This document shows, in pieces, positions 11,256 through 22,867 of a DNA stretch of 64,000 bases; position 1 is the first letter of the stretch, and each line of letters begins with the position of its first letter. Source of the DNA: Lathyrus oleraceus (taxonomy: Eukaryota; Streptophyta; Magnoliopsida; Fabales; Fabaceae). Position numbers and translations under genes: made by a program. The stretch lies in assembly GCF_024323335.1 (NCBI RefSeq), contig NC_066584.1:431545408-431609407 (forward strand). Direction: 5' to 3'. The notes under the pieces are model-generated. The model was not told the DNA's origin. It did no database searches and saw only the letters and a list, made by a program, of their open reading frames with translations.

Positions 11256-11819
11256 TTATGCGTAGTATTTTTTAACTATGTCCGCGTTCACAGGATGCGG
11301 GAAATCTTCGCCGTCCATTGTAGCAAGTATCATGGCTCCACCAGAGAATACCTTCTTAACTACAAGTGGCCCTTCGTATGTGGGAGTCCATTTGCCCCTG
11401 GGATCACTTTGTGGTAGAATGATATGCTTGATAACTAAGTCGCCGATTCGGTACACTCGTCTCTTGACCTTTTTGTGGAATGCCTGGGTCATGCGCTTCT
11501 GATATATCTGCCCATGACATACAGCCGCAAGTCTCTGTTCCTCAATCAGATTTATCTGATCGAGTCGAGTTTGAATCCATTCATCCTCATCTAAGCCTGC
11601 ATCTCTCACAATTCTTAGAAAGGGAATCTGAACTTCCACTGGTAAAACGGCTTCCATTCCATAGACTAAAGAGAAAGGGGTTGCCCCTGTCGAAGTGCGG
11701 TAACCATGAAGAGCAAAAGGTAACATCTCATGCCAGTCTTTGTATGTTACTGTTATATTCTTGATATTGTTAGCAGCCTCCACGGCGCCGTTCATCTTCG
11801 GCCGGTACGGAGAAGAGTT
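11256..11819 (-). pseudogene. Integrase C-terminal remnant of the Ogre/Tat element
   Basis: The frame from 11795 down gives MNGAVEAANNIKN, WHEMLPFALHGYRTS, GATPFSLVYGMEAVLPVEV and a C-terminal GDLVIKHIILPQSDPRGKW. These are hallmark segments of the Tat/Ogre integrase end, and 179 residues remain. The zinc finger and first catalytic Asp are absent because the sequence jumps to RNase H-like sequence just upstream (11883-12107). A few residues within the piece also appear deleted (for example after YRTS). It cannot encode a working integrase. Confidence 0.85.
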
Positions 11820-11882
11820 ATGGTGTTTTATTTTGAACTACATGCAGAGTTCAGTTTAATACCATTATTAGTGATAACTCTT

Positions 11883-12107
11883 TCAGGAGACAGCAGGTTT
11901 CTCGAATGTATATTTGATAAGATCCATCTTAGAAATCAATAAAGTGGTCTGATTCAACATATACTGTCTTAGTCGGCGAGCAGCCCAAGCCAAAGCGCAG
12001 CAAGCTTTCTCGAGCTGTGAGTATCTTGTTTCACAGTCGGTACCTTTTGCTAAGGCAGTGTATGACATGCTCTTTTCGACCAGACTCGTCATGTTGCCCC
12101 AGCACAC
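11883..12107 (-). pseudogene. RNase H-domain remnant of the Ogre/Tat element
   Basis: Contains YSQLEKACCALAWAARRLRQ and the end YMLNQTTLLISKMDLIKY, the conserved end of the Ty3/gypsy RNase H domain. It is joined directly to integrase sequence at 11819 and lies after a gap replacing the reverse transcriptase core, so it is a deletion remnant. Confidence 0.75.
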
Positions 12108-12277
12108 CCTATTGAATTTTCTAACACGGTCAAATACATAGTTAGAGGTCTTCCTTCAACCGGTAGCATCAGAATTGGAGGTTCTTGGAGATATTTCCTG
12201 ATTTTGCTATTCATCATTCCATGCCATCTCTTGATTTTTCCTTTTTAGTAATTTGAAGATGGGTTTGCAGGTAGCAG

Positions 12278-12526
12278 TCAAGTGTGGAATGAATCGGGCA
12301 ATGTAATTCGAGTGCCCCAAGAACCTCTGACTTCTTTCTTGTTTATTTCAGTACCCAGATTTACAATTTCAATTGATTCCTCATGCGGCTGTATAGTCTT
12401 TTGTAGTACCAGTCTGGCAAGTTCTCTAGGGACTTCACAATCTTCCTCACTTCCATCCTCGGCTTGGTAGATCGGATTTTCAAAGTCATAATGAACAGTA
12501 GCAGAACTATTATCAACAGGATCCAT
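12278..12526 (-). pseudogene. Pol linker remnant (protease to RT) of the Ogre/Tat element
   Basis: 82 residues including HYDFENPIYQAEDGSEEDCE, RELARLVLQKTIQPHEE and VNLGTEINKKEV, the acidic linker found before reverse transcriptase in Ogre/Tat polyproteins. It runs out at about 12278 and no RT follows. I recognise it by family resemblance; the exact limits are uncertain. Confidence 0.65.
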
Positions 12527-12787
12527 AGTGGGTATGGATCGGCAAATTGTTACGTGAGTGTGTGCAAGAAAACATAGCTTGTTTGAAAAATGACAGGAAA
12601 GATAAAGAGCGCAATATTTGAATGCAAAAAGTCCATTGATTTATTGAATATGAATATGCTTATGAAAATGACAAACCCTTAAAATTAGCTATTATGCCCC
12701 GGGTATAGACACAATGCTTTTGAAATACTAAAATAGCAATAACAATTACTCTCGACTAAAGGAAATCGGGGTAGTGTCTTCAGCCTT

Positions 12788-13855
12788 TCAATTGTCGAGT
12801 CTGTCACCAATTGTCGGGAAAATCCAGCTATCCAAGTCATAATCGTTATCAGTATCTTCCACAGCATTGACAGTCTCGTCCTGATTAGGCAGAGGAGCAG
12901 TGATGACATTAGGAGTCTCCGGAGGATCAGAGGTAGTCACCTGTATCTTTCCACTTCGAATGCCACTTTCAACATGTTCACCTGTTAATATAAGTTCAGT
13001 GAAACCCAATGAGGAACTCCTTAATAGATGGCCGTAGAATGGGCCAGTCAGTGTGCTCATGAACATGTCCACTAATTCTCGATCAGTCATAGGGGGTTTG
13101 ACTCTGCCAGCCAAATCTCTCCATTTTTGAGCATATTCTTTGAAGCCTTCTTTAGATCCCATGGTCATATTCTGCAACTGTAGCCGAGTAGGCGCTAATT
13201 CAGAATTGTACTGGTAGTGTTTGTAGAAAGTTGTCGCTAAATCAGTCCAGGTGCGGATGTCAGAGCTCTCGAGCTGATAATACCATTCCAACTGTGTGCC
13301 AGCCAGACTTTCTTGGAAGAAATGGATCCATAGTTTCCTATTGGTGGTATACGGCTGAATCTTTCTCACATAAGCTCTTAGATGCATCTGAGGACAAGAT
13401 GCCCCATCATACTTAGAGAAAGCGGGGACCTTGAATTTGCGGGGAATGACCACATCAGAGACTAGACCCAAGCTTTCGAAGTCCAGACCGGGCGTCTTCT
13501 GACCTTCCATAGCTAGCATACGTTCTTCCAGCAACTTGTACTTATCATCTCTTGGAGAGTACTGTTCATTCTCATAATCTTCATTGACGTCCTCAGGGTT
13601 GAAGAGATCAACATTCTCATCTTCTGAATCTGTCTCTGTTTCTTCTTCTTGATCCTTCGGAATTCTAATCTCGACTCCTGCGGCCTGTCGTTTGAGCCTT
13701 CTTCCCGGGTTAATGTAACTCACAGGTTTCTTGTCTTTTTTCTTCTCGAGCAAGAGAGCCTTCAGTTCCTCCTGCCCCTTGGATAAGTTCAAGATCATCT
13801 TCTGGAGTTGAGCATTCTGAGCCTGGAGATCTCTGACAATTTGTTCGAGGTCCAT
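12788..13855 (-). CDS. Gag-like protein of the Ogre/Tat element (truncated or fused)
   Basis: Open frame of 355 codons. The N-terminus (residues ~1-50) is a coiled-coil-like segment rich in Gln, Leu and Lys, followed by a basic stretch and an acidic stretch (ETETDSEDENVD). The Gag core follows: FKVPAFSKYDGASCPQMHLR, WYYQLE, TTFYKHYQYNSELAPTR, MGSKEGFKEYAQKWRDLAGR and ELVDMFMSTLTGPFYGHLL. The end (NAVEDTDNDYDLDSWIFPTI) resembles sequence normally found further on in the polyprotein, so gag seems fused to pol after an internal deletion. No zinc knuckle is visible. The ATG is the first in frame after the leader. Confidence 0.8.
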   Translation of the reverse strand: MDLEQIVRDLQAQNAQLQKMILNLSKGQEELKALLLEKKKDKKPVSYINPGRRLKRQAAGVEIRIPKDQEEETETDSEDENVDLFNPEDVNEDYENEQYSPRDDKYKLLEERMLAMEGQKTPGLDFESLGLVSDVVIPRKFKVPAFSKYDGASCPQMHLRAYVRKIQPYTTNRKLWIHFFQESLAGTQLEWYYQLESSDIRTWTDLATTFYKHYQYNSELAPTRLQLQNMTMGSKEGFKEYAQKWRDLAGRVKPPMTDRELVDMFMSTLTGPFYGHLLRSSSLGFTELILTGEHVESGIRSGKIQVTTSDPPETPNVITAPLPNQDETVNAVEDTDNDYDLDSWIFPTIGDRLDN

Positions 13856-13991
13856 TTTTCTGTTTGGAGGAAAACCGTGAGAACACTGATCCCTTTAGAG
13901 TACCTGTTATGCAATGTTATGCTATGCTATGCAATGTATGAAATGTTTTCAAGGACTTTTGGAATTTAACTTTACGTAAACTACCAAAAAG

Positions 13992-14030
<39 letters not shown>

Positions 14031-14716
14031 ACAGAGCAAAGTTAAATCCCTAAGTCCTCAAAATGGTTAGTACAATGCCATGATGTTATGATGTTATGAT
14101 GTTATGATGTTAAGTAAACAACAAGCACAAGCAAGTCACACAACCATCATTCCTAGGTTTTAAGGCTTGCGTGAGTTCCATAGGTAAGTACCCTCCCCAC
14201 TGAAGTTTGGTTGGTTCAACCTGTCCTAGAATAGTAACCGGGTTCTAAAAGGATCTCCAATCATTGACTTTCCTTTAAGTCCACTTCAGTGCAACACCAA
14301 GTGGTTGACCGAAGCTTCCCTAAAGTCCAATCTCAAGGAGTGTAGTATCGAGTCTCAACCAAGCCCCAGTCGGAACCGAAGTCAGTTAGCTCACTACTTT
14401 CTAATGGCCAGGATGAGTCAATTAGGGTTCTAAAGGTCTGGTTAATGCTTTGATGACACCACGTGGAAGCCAAATTTTTCCTCAAATAACATGAGGACCA
14501 TCAGGACAACCAAAGCGTCACATTAACCGTAGCCATCATTTTAACCATTCCAGTATACGCCGGATAGTCGCGATGATCTATTGCTACTTACCTAAGGTAC
14601 ACTAGATCCGGGTGTAGGATCTTTCACTCAAGCATAGGATACCCAAGCAACCCTTAAAAGTAAATCAAACAATTCAAATAAGTGATCTTGTTTTAAGGTA
14701 ACCTCTCTTTTTAAGG
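13856..14716 (-). other. 5' leader of the Ogre/Tat element
   Basis: Non-coding stretch between PBS and gag. It contains a ~25-base T run at about 13998-14022 and four tandem copies of ATGTTATG-type words at about 14080-14113. Full Ogre elements carry an extra frame (ORF1) here; I see none. Confidence 0.6.
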
Positions 14717-14734
14717 TCCCCAGCAGAGTCGCCA
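14717..14734 (-). other. Primer-binding site, tRNA-Arg type as in Ogre/Tat
   Basis: On the - strand TGGCGACTCTGCTGGGGA follows the LTR end after four bases. This PBS type is typical of Ogre/Tat elements. I identify the tRNA from memory of the family, not from an alignment. Confidence 0.75.
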
Positions 14735-14738
14735 GTGC

Positions 14739-16754
14739 TGTCATACGGTGAACTGACTTGGGGTGTTTTGCTTTTTATCGCAATGTCGCGGTTAGCAAGA
14801 GTCGCCACCGACTTTTCTTTTATCCAATAAGGAAAGGTGGAAAAGAACAGGAAAGACCTCAATAGACTTTGGGTTCGGGAGGTACATTATACAAAGGGAA
14901 GGTGTTAGCACCCTTTGTATCCATGGTTATCCATGGGCTCTTAATTGCTGGATCACTTATCTTTTCGTCTGAAAAAGTGTTGGTGAATTGCTTAAAAAAT
15001 GTTTGAAAGAGAGTTTAACTTTGTAATGATTCTCGTATGAATGTATACAAAGTATTTATCTCGTTTGATTTTGAAAGCGGTTTAGAAAAGGTTTTGAAAA
15101 GAGAATTTAACTTTGTAATGATTCTTGTATGAATGTATACAAAGTGGTTATCTCGTTTAGTTTTGAAAGTTGTTTGGAAAAATAGTTTGGAAAGGTGTGA
15201 GGTGTAAAAAGTATTTTAGGTTATGATCCAGTAATTGAGAGTTATACCTTCCTAAGGTCATTATGAACGTTTCCTATCCTTATGAGGGTAAAACTGTCCT
15301 TACTATTGAGAAGTAAGTAGTTTTATCCTTTGGATGTTTAAGGGTTATCGTAGGGTCATCGATTGGTCATTGAAGGCAACAGTTGTAAGGATACCTTAGC
15401 ATTCGAAGGGACTATCATCATTTAACCGTAGGCTACACCGAAGGGTCATCGAGGGACAAAATCGTATTTTCGAAGGCAACATCCGAGGGACCACGATTTA
15501 TTTTATGATGATTTAATCGAAGGGCCATTGCTAAGTGTATCCCCACATTCGCGGGACATGACCGTAATACCATAATACCGTAAGGCAAAAGAGAGGTCCA
15601 AGATCACTTATTTAAAGGTCATATTTTAAAGTCAATTAAGTAATTAAGTCCATACTAAAATCCATACATTAAAATTAATACATTAAAATTAATACATTAA
15701 AATTAACACATTAAAATTAATTGGGCCACTTAGGGTGAGTCTCCATAAGGGTATCCCACAAATAAAGTGGAAGACCTAACGGCAATCTTTTCCTGGGACA
15801 TGTGAACCTTTGCAAAATTCAGCAAACGGGTTAGAGTACCAAATCCGGGTATAATCGTGGATTACACCGTAAAAGAAAAAACAGCAGCAAGAAAACAATG
15901 TATAATTAACATAGAATAGATCAGGTTACGCATAGAACATAAAAAATATCAATGGCTGTCCCGTTCGCCTCTGCCTCGCCTAGCGAAGGCCTAGCGAACA
16001 CTCGCTACATGCTCGCTTAGCGATGTGCTAGCGAGCGGCTGCGGGTTTTGAATTTCAGAACATTATGACTTCAACCTACGGCATGGCTTATGGCATTCAA
16101 CACATAATTATATGGTTCAACATTCACAATATTCAGGCACACTTAAATTCACATGCAAAACCTCAAATATGTTTATGAATTCAATTATAATATCACATGC
16201 AAGTTAAGAACATAAAGCGGTATCACATGCAAATTAAGAAAATAAAACGATAAGAATAATGCAAACCTGTTTGCAATCGAATTGCAACCTTGAATTGGCC
16301 GATCGGATCGAATTGAGCGGAAGTGACCTTGCTGCCGCCGGCTTTTCCTTCAGGGCTTCCTTTAGGGTTTTCCGTCTGTGAGCGCTAGGGTTTGCTTGCT
16401 AGAGTTCTCCTCTCTCCTTTTTTCGTTCCCTTTTCGTTACTGAAGTGCTGGTATTTATAATGCCATTTTTCATGACCTAATGGGCTCAGAATGAAGCCCG
16501 AAATTTTTTGTTGTCTGTCAGCTTCGCTAGGCGAGCTGGTAGCGAACGCGTAGCGAACGTTCGCTAGGCGAGCGTGTAGCGAACGTAACGTTCGCTAGGC
16601 GAGCGCGTAGCGAACAGGCCAGTCTGGGCCATTTTCTGGATTGGGCCATTCGTGAGCTGGGCCTTGGTTCTTTTAAGATCAGTGTCATAAAAATGAGTCG
16701 GAATGCCTTGAAAAATGTCTTGAAATATTAATGGGCAAATTTTGGGGTATGACA
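14739..16754 (-). repeat. 5' LTR of the Ogre/Tat element, 2016 bp, complete
   Basis: Bounded by TGTCATAC and GTATGACA. The part at 14739-14940 includes the GTCGCCACCGACTTTTCTTT and AAGGGAAGGTGTTAGCACCC phrases common in legume Ogre LTRs. Two clusters of TAGCGA/TCGCTA words lie at about 15962-16038 and 16523-16615. The LTR boundary at 16754 coincides exactly with the break in a 55-bp inverted repeat. Confidence 0.9.
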
Positions 16755-17091
16755 CAAGGGATTAAGGAAGACGTATTAAATTGAAAGCAATAAGTGTGAC
16801 TCAACCGTTTTCTCTTTAATTTGTATTTAAAACCTCAAAACTTCTCACTATTTGAATACTACAAATATTGTAGATAGATATAACCTATTGAAGAGTACAA
16901 GTTGCACAACATTCAACTTTTTATAACTATTAGGGTATTAAATTCTTTCCACTAAGGTAGTTTATAATAATAATAATAAAACAAGAAAGATTCAACATAC
17001 ATGACCACAAAAGACTAAGGATAGGATAAGGAGACTAACGGTTGAGTCACACTTATTGCTTTCAATTTAATACGTCTTCCTTAATCCCTTG
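16755..17091. repeat. MITE-like element with perfect 55-bp inverted repeats, cut by the Ogre/Tat insertion
   Basis: 16755-16809 is the exact reverse complement of 17037-17091, with a 227-bp AT-rich loop and no coding capacity. The left arm stops precisely at the LTR boundary, so the retroelement inserted into the arm and the rest of it should lie beyond the far side of the element, outside the window. The superfamily is not recognised and no target duplication can be checked. Confidence 0.8.
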
Positions 17092-17560
17092 GTACCTAAA
17101 TCCCTCAATAATAGTATTATATGTGTTCTTATTTTGGATACATACAAGGAGAAAAATAAAAATAAAGATATATAGAAAATAGAACATAAAAAAACACTTG
17201 GTTAATTAAAATATGAGTTAAAAGACTTGTCGAAATACATTATTTTTGGAAAAAAAGAATGGGTGACTGAATACATTATTTGTCGAAAAAAGACTTGTCT
17301 TAAAATATAAATATCTTTTGGGAAAATAATGGGTGACTAAATACATTATTTTTTAAATATTAAATACATTTTAAAAAACATACCCCTATATAAAATTAAG
17401 CATTTGTTTTGTCAAAAAGCTTGCCGTGATGTTTGGTTTAGTTTGATGCTTCGAGGAAGTTGTATTGAATTGCTACAAGTGAAAATGATGGTCATATATA
17501 AGTTGTGTGAGTGAAATGAAAGTCATCAACCAATTCCAATAGAAACAGAGAGAAAACAGG
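17092..17560. other. AT-rich upstream region of the broken receptor-like-protein gene
   Basis: No gene. AATGGGTGACT-A/G-AATACATTATT occurs twice, near 17258 and 17327. A TATATAAA box lies at 17387-17394, about 170 bp before the protein-coding remnant, in a position fitting the old promoter of that gene. Confidence 0.55.
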
Positions 17561-17715
17561 GTAAGATATTACAAACGTGTAGTACTATTTTTGGTGTTGA
17601 TTGTAATTGCACAATTATGCTTGTGTGCTAATTCAAACGTCCCTTGCATAGAACAAGAGAGAAAAGCCCTCGTTGATTACAAAGGATCCATTCCACAAAA
17701 CTCATCATATAGATT
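17561..17715 (+). pseudogene. LRR receptor-like protein gene, 5' fragment (1 of 3)
   Basis: The frame reads RYYKRVVLFLVLIVIAQLC, a hydrophobic signal peptide, then CIEQERKALVDYKGSIP, the start of the plant LRRNT_2 domain that caps extracellular LRR proteins of the Cf/RLP type. No ATG is present where the signal peptide should begin: GTAAGATATT occupies the place, so the start seems lost. The frame is interrupted at 17715 by a copia LTR and resumes at 22868. Confidence 0.8.
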
Positions 17716-18351
17716 TGTTGTTTCACGGTTTTGAAAATTAGTCATAGAAGAAATAAAGTTATGAAAAGTAGTCGAACTACCACGCTGCCTTCAAGATAAA
17801 TAGTTTAGTTCTATATTATACGATTACTACTTGCACGATAGATAATTGGTCTAAAAATACATCCTCTAATGGTACAAAGACCATTTGAATATGGTATAAA
17901 TACCACTCGTAGTATCTAGTATAACAACTAGTCATAATAATTTCTCAAACCAAGAGAAATTCAAATAATTCTTCAAAGAGAATTCAAAAATTAATACTTG
18001 TAATTTCTCAACTCAAACAAGGAGAAATTAACATAATTCTCTAAAGAGAATAAAAGAGAATATTCAAAAAATTCAACGAGTAGAAAGAAAGGGGGAGAAA
18101 TTGACGCTTCAACAATTCGAAAGACGGAGTTATGAGAGTGAGGAAGGAAAAACTCAAAATAAGTTTTTGGTGTGTTTTGAAATGAAATAAGGAATTTCCT
18201 TATATAATGAATTGAGGAATGAAATATATCTCACGTAAGCAATGTGGGACTAAGGAAAACTTTCAACTAACACACAATGTGACACTTGACATAAGGAACT
18301 TTTTTTCAAATTCATCTCCCTATACTTGAATATTGACATAATGTTCCAACA
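17716..18351 (-). repeat. 3' LTR of the old copia element, 636 bp
   Basis: Begins TGTTGTTTCACGG and ends GTTCCAACA. It shares the AATAATTTCTCAAACCAAGA and TCAACGAGTAGAAAGAAAGG stretches with the right LTR. It is 67 bp longer than the right LTR because of indels. Confidence 0.85.
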
Positions 18352-18974
18352 ATCCCCCACTTGAATTTTAAAAAGTCTTTCAGAAGTGTCGTCAAACGTT
18401 TTCAAGATTGTGCATAAACAAAGGTGTCTACGACTTGAACCTTTGAGTAGCAAGTAGGATTCTGATTCAACAAGAGTGACATAATTGTCTTGAACTCTAT
18501 CTCAGACATCAAACTCACACACAACCTTTTCTTAAGGTATATTCTAATAGTATGTGCTTTAATGTCATGCACGTGTATCCCAGTTTAGTGAAGGCTTTAG
18601 GAATTCTGCCTCGAAATTCTATAAGAACCGGCCTAAGTTCCACAATCGCATATGTGAGTCTAGCAAGAGTACTCTTGTAGCCAAGATACTCCCTCATACA
18701 AAGTATAGACCTCATTAAGAGTTTATATTATCTCATCCTCTTATCGCTTCAGGATTCATGCTTCTCTTATTTACTCTAGCATGATCACCTCATATTACTC
18801 ATAACTTGTTATTACCCATCGAACCTATTTCTTGGGATCTCTAGTCATTTAGGTCGGGTTACCATCATGATCAACTCATTTCTCTATAGGAATTAATCTC
18901 ATCTTCTTTGATGTATTCTGGACTTTCTCTCTAGTTAATCCTTTTGTCAAAGGATCTTCTAAATTTACATCAGT

Positions 18975-21900
18975 GTGTACATAATCCACTCTTACAGCTC
19001 CTTTAGAGATATAATATCAGACGGTGTTGTGATTCCTTCTTATTTGATATCTTTTACCATTATAATAACGGTTCTCAATTTTTGCAATAACCGCGGTACT
19101 ATCGCAGTGGATCAACACAGCTGGCATAGGTTTTTCCAACAAATGTATCTCAGCTAGCAAGCATCTTAACCAACTTGCTTCTCCATTAGCAGTTGATAAT
19201 GCTATCATCTCACACTCCATCATGGACTGAGCCAGGATAGTCTGTTTCTTTGATTTCCAAGATACAGCTCCTCTAACTATATTGAATATATAGCCACTAG
19301 TTGCTTTGGAATCATCTGATAAGATGTTCCAATATGTGTCACTGTATCATTCAAGTACAACAGGAAATCTATGATAATGCAAACCAAGATTTATGGTCTT
19401 TTAAGATATCGTGTGACTCTCTAAATAGCTTGTCAGTGCTCATTACTCAGTCTACTAGTAAACCTGCACAACAATCCTACGACATATGCAATGTCGGGTC
19501 TAGTACAATCAGAGGTATACCTAAGACTGTCAATGATGCTCGCATATTTTGTTTGTCCGACACTTTCACCAGTGTTCTTAAACAGTTTCCCACTTGGATT
19601 GTATGGCGTACACACAAATTTACAGTCAAAGTAATTATATTTATTTAAGATCTTCTTCATATATAGTGATTGATCTAAAGAAATTCTTTGTTTGGATCTC
19701 GTGATCTTGATACCAAGATTCAGGCTCACTTCTCTGAGGTCTTTAATATCAAAGTTGTTGCACAACAATGATTTCATATCATTAACATCCATAATGTTTG
19801 ATCCGAATATGAGTAGACCGTCTTCATAGAGACATATGATAGTGCAAATGCAATTCTCAATTTTTTAGTAAACGCATTTGTCACTTTCATTCACTTTGTA
19901 CTCATTCGATATCATTAAGTTACCAAACTTCTCATGTCATTGCGTTAGACCTTGTTTTAGACCATGCAAAGACGTATCTAACTTACCGACCTTGTTTTCT
20001 TGTCCATGAATTACAAACCCTTCCAGTTGGTCCATATAAATTTCTTCTAAGTCACTATTTAAAAAAGGTTGTCCTAACATCCATTTGTTGTACTATTAAG
20101 TTATAAATAGCATCCATTGAAATAAGTACCCTAATGGATATAATTCAAGTGTTTGGAGAAAAAGTATCGAAGAAATCTATATTTTCTCTTTGCCTAAAAC
20201 ATTTGGCTAAAAGGCAAACCTTGTACTCATCAATTGTTCCATCTGGTTTTAGTTTCTTTTTCAAAACACATTTACAAGCAATTGGCTTGCAAACATGAGA
20301 CAAGACTACTAAGTGCAAGGTCATGTTAGATTCAGAAGAATCTATCTTATCATAAATAGCTTCTTGCCACAAATCTTCATCCAAAGATGACAAGGATTCA
20401 TCAAGATTTATTGGATTTTCTTCTACATTATAAGCCGCATAATCGGACCCATAATCTTTAGCAACTCTTACTTTTTTACTTCATCGAAGTTCTATTTCTA
20501 CTTCGTTGTTGCTTTCAGTGCTTCTTATCACATGAATGTGATTCGATTCGGTGCCTCCACTATTTCTCAATTTGAAAGAAAATTTGTCTTCATAGAATTC
20601 AATATCATTCAATTCTATGATCACTTTAGCATTTAGGTCATAACACCTGTATGCTTTACTCTTTGCTGCATACCCAATGAATAAATTCATAGACTCTATT
20701 AACGAATTTGACTCGCTTTTGATCTAAAATTATGACATAAGTCAGACAATCCCAATTTCATAAATAAGATAAGGTTGGTTGTCTTTTATTTAATATCTCA
20801 TAAGGAAATATCTTACTTTTTGACTTGGGAACTCTATATAGGATATATCAAACAATAAACAAAATTTCTCCCACCAGTGAGATGCAACACCAGAATTCAA
20901 CGTAATAGCAGCAACTAGTTCAATAAGAGTTATATTCTTTCTATCTGTTTTACCATTCATTTCAGGAGAATATGGTGCAGTCATTTCATGTACAATTCAA
21001 TGTTGTTTATAAAATTCATTAAATAAACTAAAATAATATTCAATTCTCTTATCACTACGAATTCTCTTAATCTTGTTACTAAATAGAATTTCAATTTCAT
21101 TCGCAAAAGTCTTAAACATAGTTGTTTCACAAAAATATTATTTTTAGTGATTGTGTACAAATCTACCCCAATAGAATGACTAAATCATACCTTATTCAGA
21201 AGAAAACCAGAAATAAGATTCTTCATAATCTCTAAAGTATACATGACATCCTTCAAGATTACAGTTTTTTCAGAGGTGGACTTTGTTCCACTTCTCCAAT
21301 ACCGACAACATTAGTGGTGTGAGCAACTCCCAACAACACTTTCTTATTCGTGTATGTTTTAAGCATTACACGATCATAACAGACATGACGAGAGGAGCCA
21401 GTGTCTAACCACCAACAATCATAATCATCAATCACGTTGATTTCAGTGATCAAAGCAATAAATTGCTCATCAGTCAAATTAACATGTGCATTAGGGGCAA
21501 CACGAGGTTTAAGCTTAATCTTATGTTTTTTAATCATATGACCTAGTTTTCCACAATTAAATTAAGAGAAAACATCATTGTCATATTTTTATGGTGGTGG
21601 TTATTGTCATTCAATTGGGGTAATTAGGACCCTTGAATGGTTCTTATTCTTAATTCGGTTTACAACATTGCAGTTCTGATTCTTTAATTATTTACCAAAT
21701 GGCTTAAGAACTACACCAAATTTCTTTTTTTTTGTTTGAAACCACCAAGACTTTTTCTCTTTTTTCATGTTTCTAAGATTCTTCAGAAGAAGAAGAATCA
21801 GACTCAATTATAAATTCTTTTATTTTGCAGCAAAGTATAATTTTAAAAACTCTCAAACTATGAGGCAGTTTGTCAATATTAAAGGAAATTTAATCTAAAC

Positions 21901-22277
21901 ACATACCTTTTGGAATGATCTCATAAGAAATCTTTTGAAGTTCGTGTCATCGAGTCTCCATGGATCTTTCATATATATATCATCTGATACTTGTGATAGC
22001 AACTACCTACATATTCCTTTGCTCCATCTTCTTCGTGTCACACTTTTTTTCCAGAGCATTCCAAACCTATTTTACAGTATCGAAACTACTGTAATAATCA
22101 CAGATCACCTACGAGTCCATTCAGAATATGATTTTGTAATCATTCTCTTTTCATAAGGTGATTTCTTTTCTGAGGTGTAAATGTTCATTTTGATATGTGC
22201 AGCATATTCAGCTTCAATACTATTAAGTGTTCCATCTAAATCCACATTTTTACTGTTAATTTCTTCCGGAACCATGG
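18975..22277 (-). pseudogene. Copia gag-pol remnant, many stops and frameshifts
   Basis: Reading down the - strand: a Gag start near 22275 (MVPEEINSKNVDLDG), a protease-like CWWLDTGSSRHVCYD at 21259-21537, integrase YSPEMNGKTDRKN at about 20790-20984, RT pieces including CVLKKKLKPDGTIDEYKV (20145-20393) and NLGIKITRSKQRI (19433-19792), and RNase H MMECEMIALSTANGEASWLR with HCDSTAVI (19017-19223). Each piece is closed by stops or shifts, so no polyprotein can be made. Confidence 0.85.
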
Positions 22278-22298
22278 CAGTTCGAAACGTCTTAAAAT

Positions 22299-22867
22299 TG
22301 TTGTTTCACGACTTTGAAAGTTAGCCACGGAAGAAATTACCGGGACGAGTCGCGTACTACGTCGCTCTCTTTAAGACGTTTCGTGGTACTGTCAAAAGTT
22401 ATGCAAAAATCATGTAAATATGGTATAAATATCACTCGTAGTATCTAGTATAACAACTAGTCATAATAATTTCTCAAACCAAGAGAAATTCAAATAATTC
22501 TCCAAAGAAAATTCAAAAATTAATATTTCTAATTTCTCAACTCAAACAAGTAGAAATTATAATTCTCTAAAGAAAATAAAAGAATATACTCGAAAAATTC
22601 AACGAGTTGAAAGAAAGGGGAAAATTTGGCGTTTTAACAATTCGAAAGACACAGAGTTATGAGAATGAGGAAGGAAAATTTTAAAATAAATTTTTGGTGT
22701 GTGTTGAAATGAAACGGGGAATTTCCTTATATAATAAAGTGAGGAATGAAATATATCTCACTTAAATAATGTGTGTAAGGAAAATTTTGAACTAACACAT
22801 AATTTGACATAAGAAACTTTTTCAAATTCATTTTCCTATATTTGAATATTGACATAACATTCCAACA
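22299..22867 (-). repeat. 5' LTR of the old copia element, 569 bp
   Basis: Begins TGTTGTTTCACGA and ends ATTCCAACA. The gag start codon lies only about 20 nt inside it (in - strand sense), and I could not match a standard primer-binding site in between. Confidence 0.82.

Larger units (their letters stand above)
7306..16754 (-). mobile_element. Ogre/Tat-type Ty3/gypsy element, internally deleted, non-autonomous
   Basis: Read on the - strand: 5' LTR (16754 to 14739), PBS, leader, gag, deleted pol remnants, repeat-rich 3' UTR, PPT, 3' LTR (8202 leftwards, interrupted at 7306 by the Tekay element). LTR ends are TGTCATAC/GTATGACA. Gag and integrase are of Ogre/Tat type. The reverse transcriptase core and much of protease, RNase H and integrase are missing, so it would need a partner element to move. 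LTRs differ by about one substitution, a T-run change and a ~10-bp indel over ~900 bp, so it is fairly young. About 1.1 kb of its 3' LTR should lie left of the window. Confidence 0.88.
17716..22867 (-). mobile_element. Degenerate Ty1/copia retrotransposon inside the RLP gene
   Basis: Two related LTRs (17716-18351 and 22299-22867) in direct orientation flank a decayed copia gag-pol on the - strand in protease, integrase, RT, RNase H order. LTR ends are TGTTG/CAACA. A polypurine tract (AAGTGGGGGAT on the - strand) abuts the left LTR, which is therefore the 3' LTR. The LTRs differ strongly, with many substitutions and indels, so insertion is old. I could not find a clean 5-bp target duplication. 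Removing it rejoins the LRRNT domain of the receptor gene. Confidence 0.88.

Noticed and set aside
13998..14022. Long T run as a transcription terminator or poly(A) of a processed gene
   Set aside because: It lies in the leader of the Ogre/Tat element with no adjacent gene end or duplication pattern of retroposition.
17711..17715. AGATT/ATTTC as the target duplication of the old copia
   Set aside because: The two flanks do not match well enough, and element age or boundary shift could hide the true duplication.
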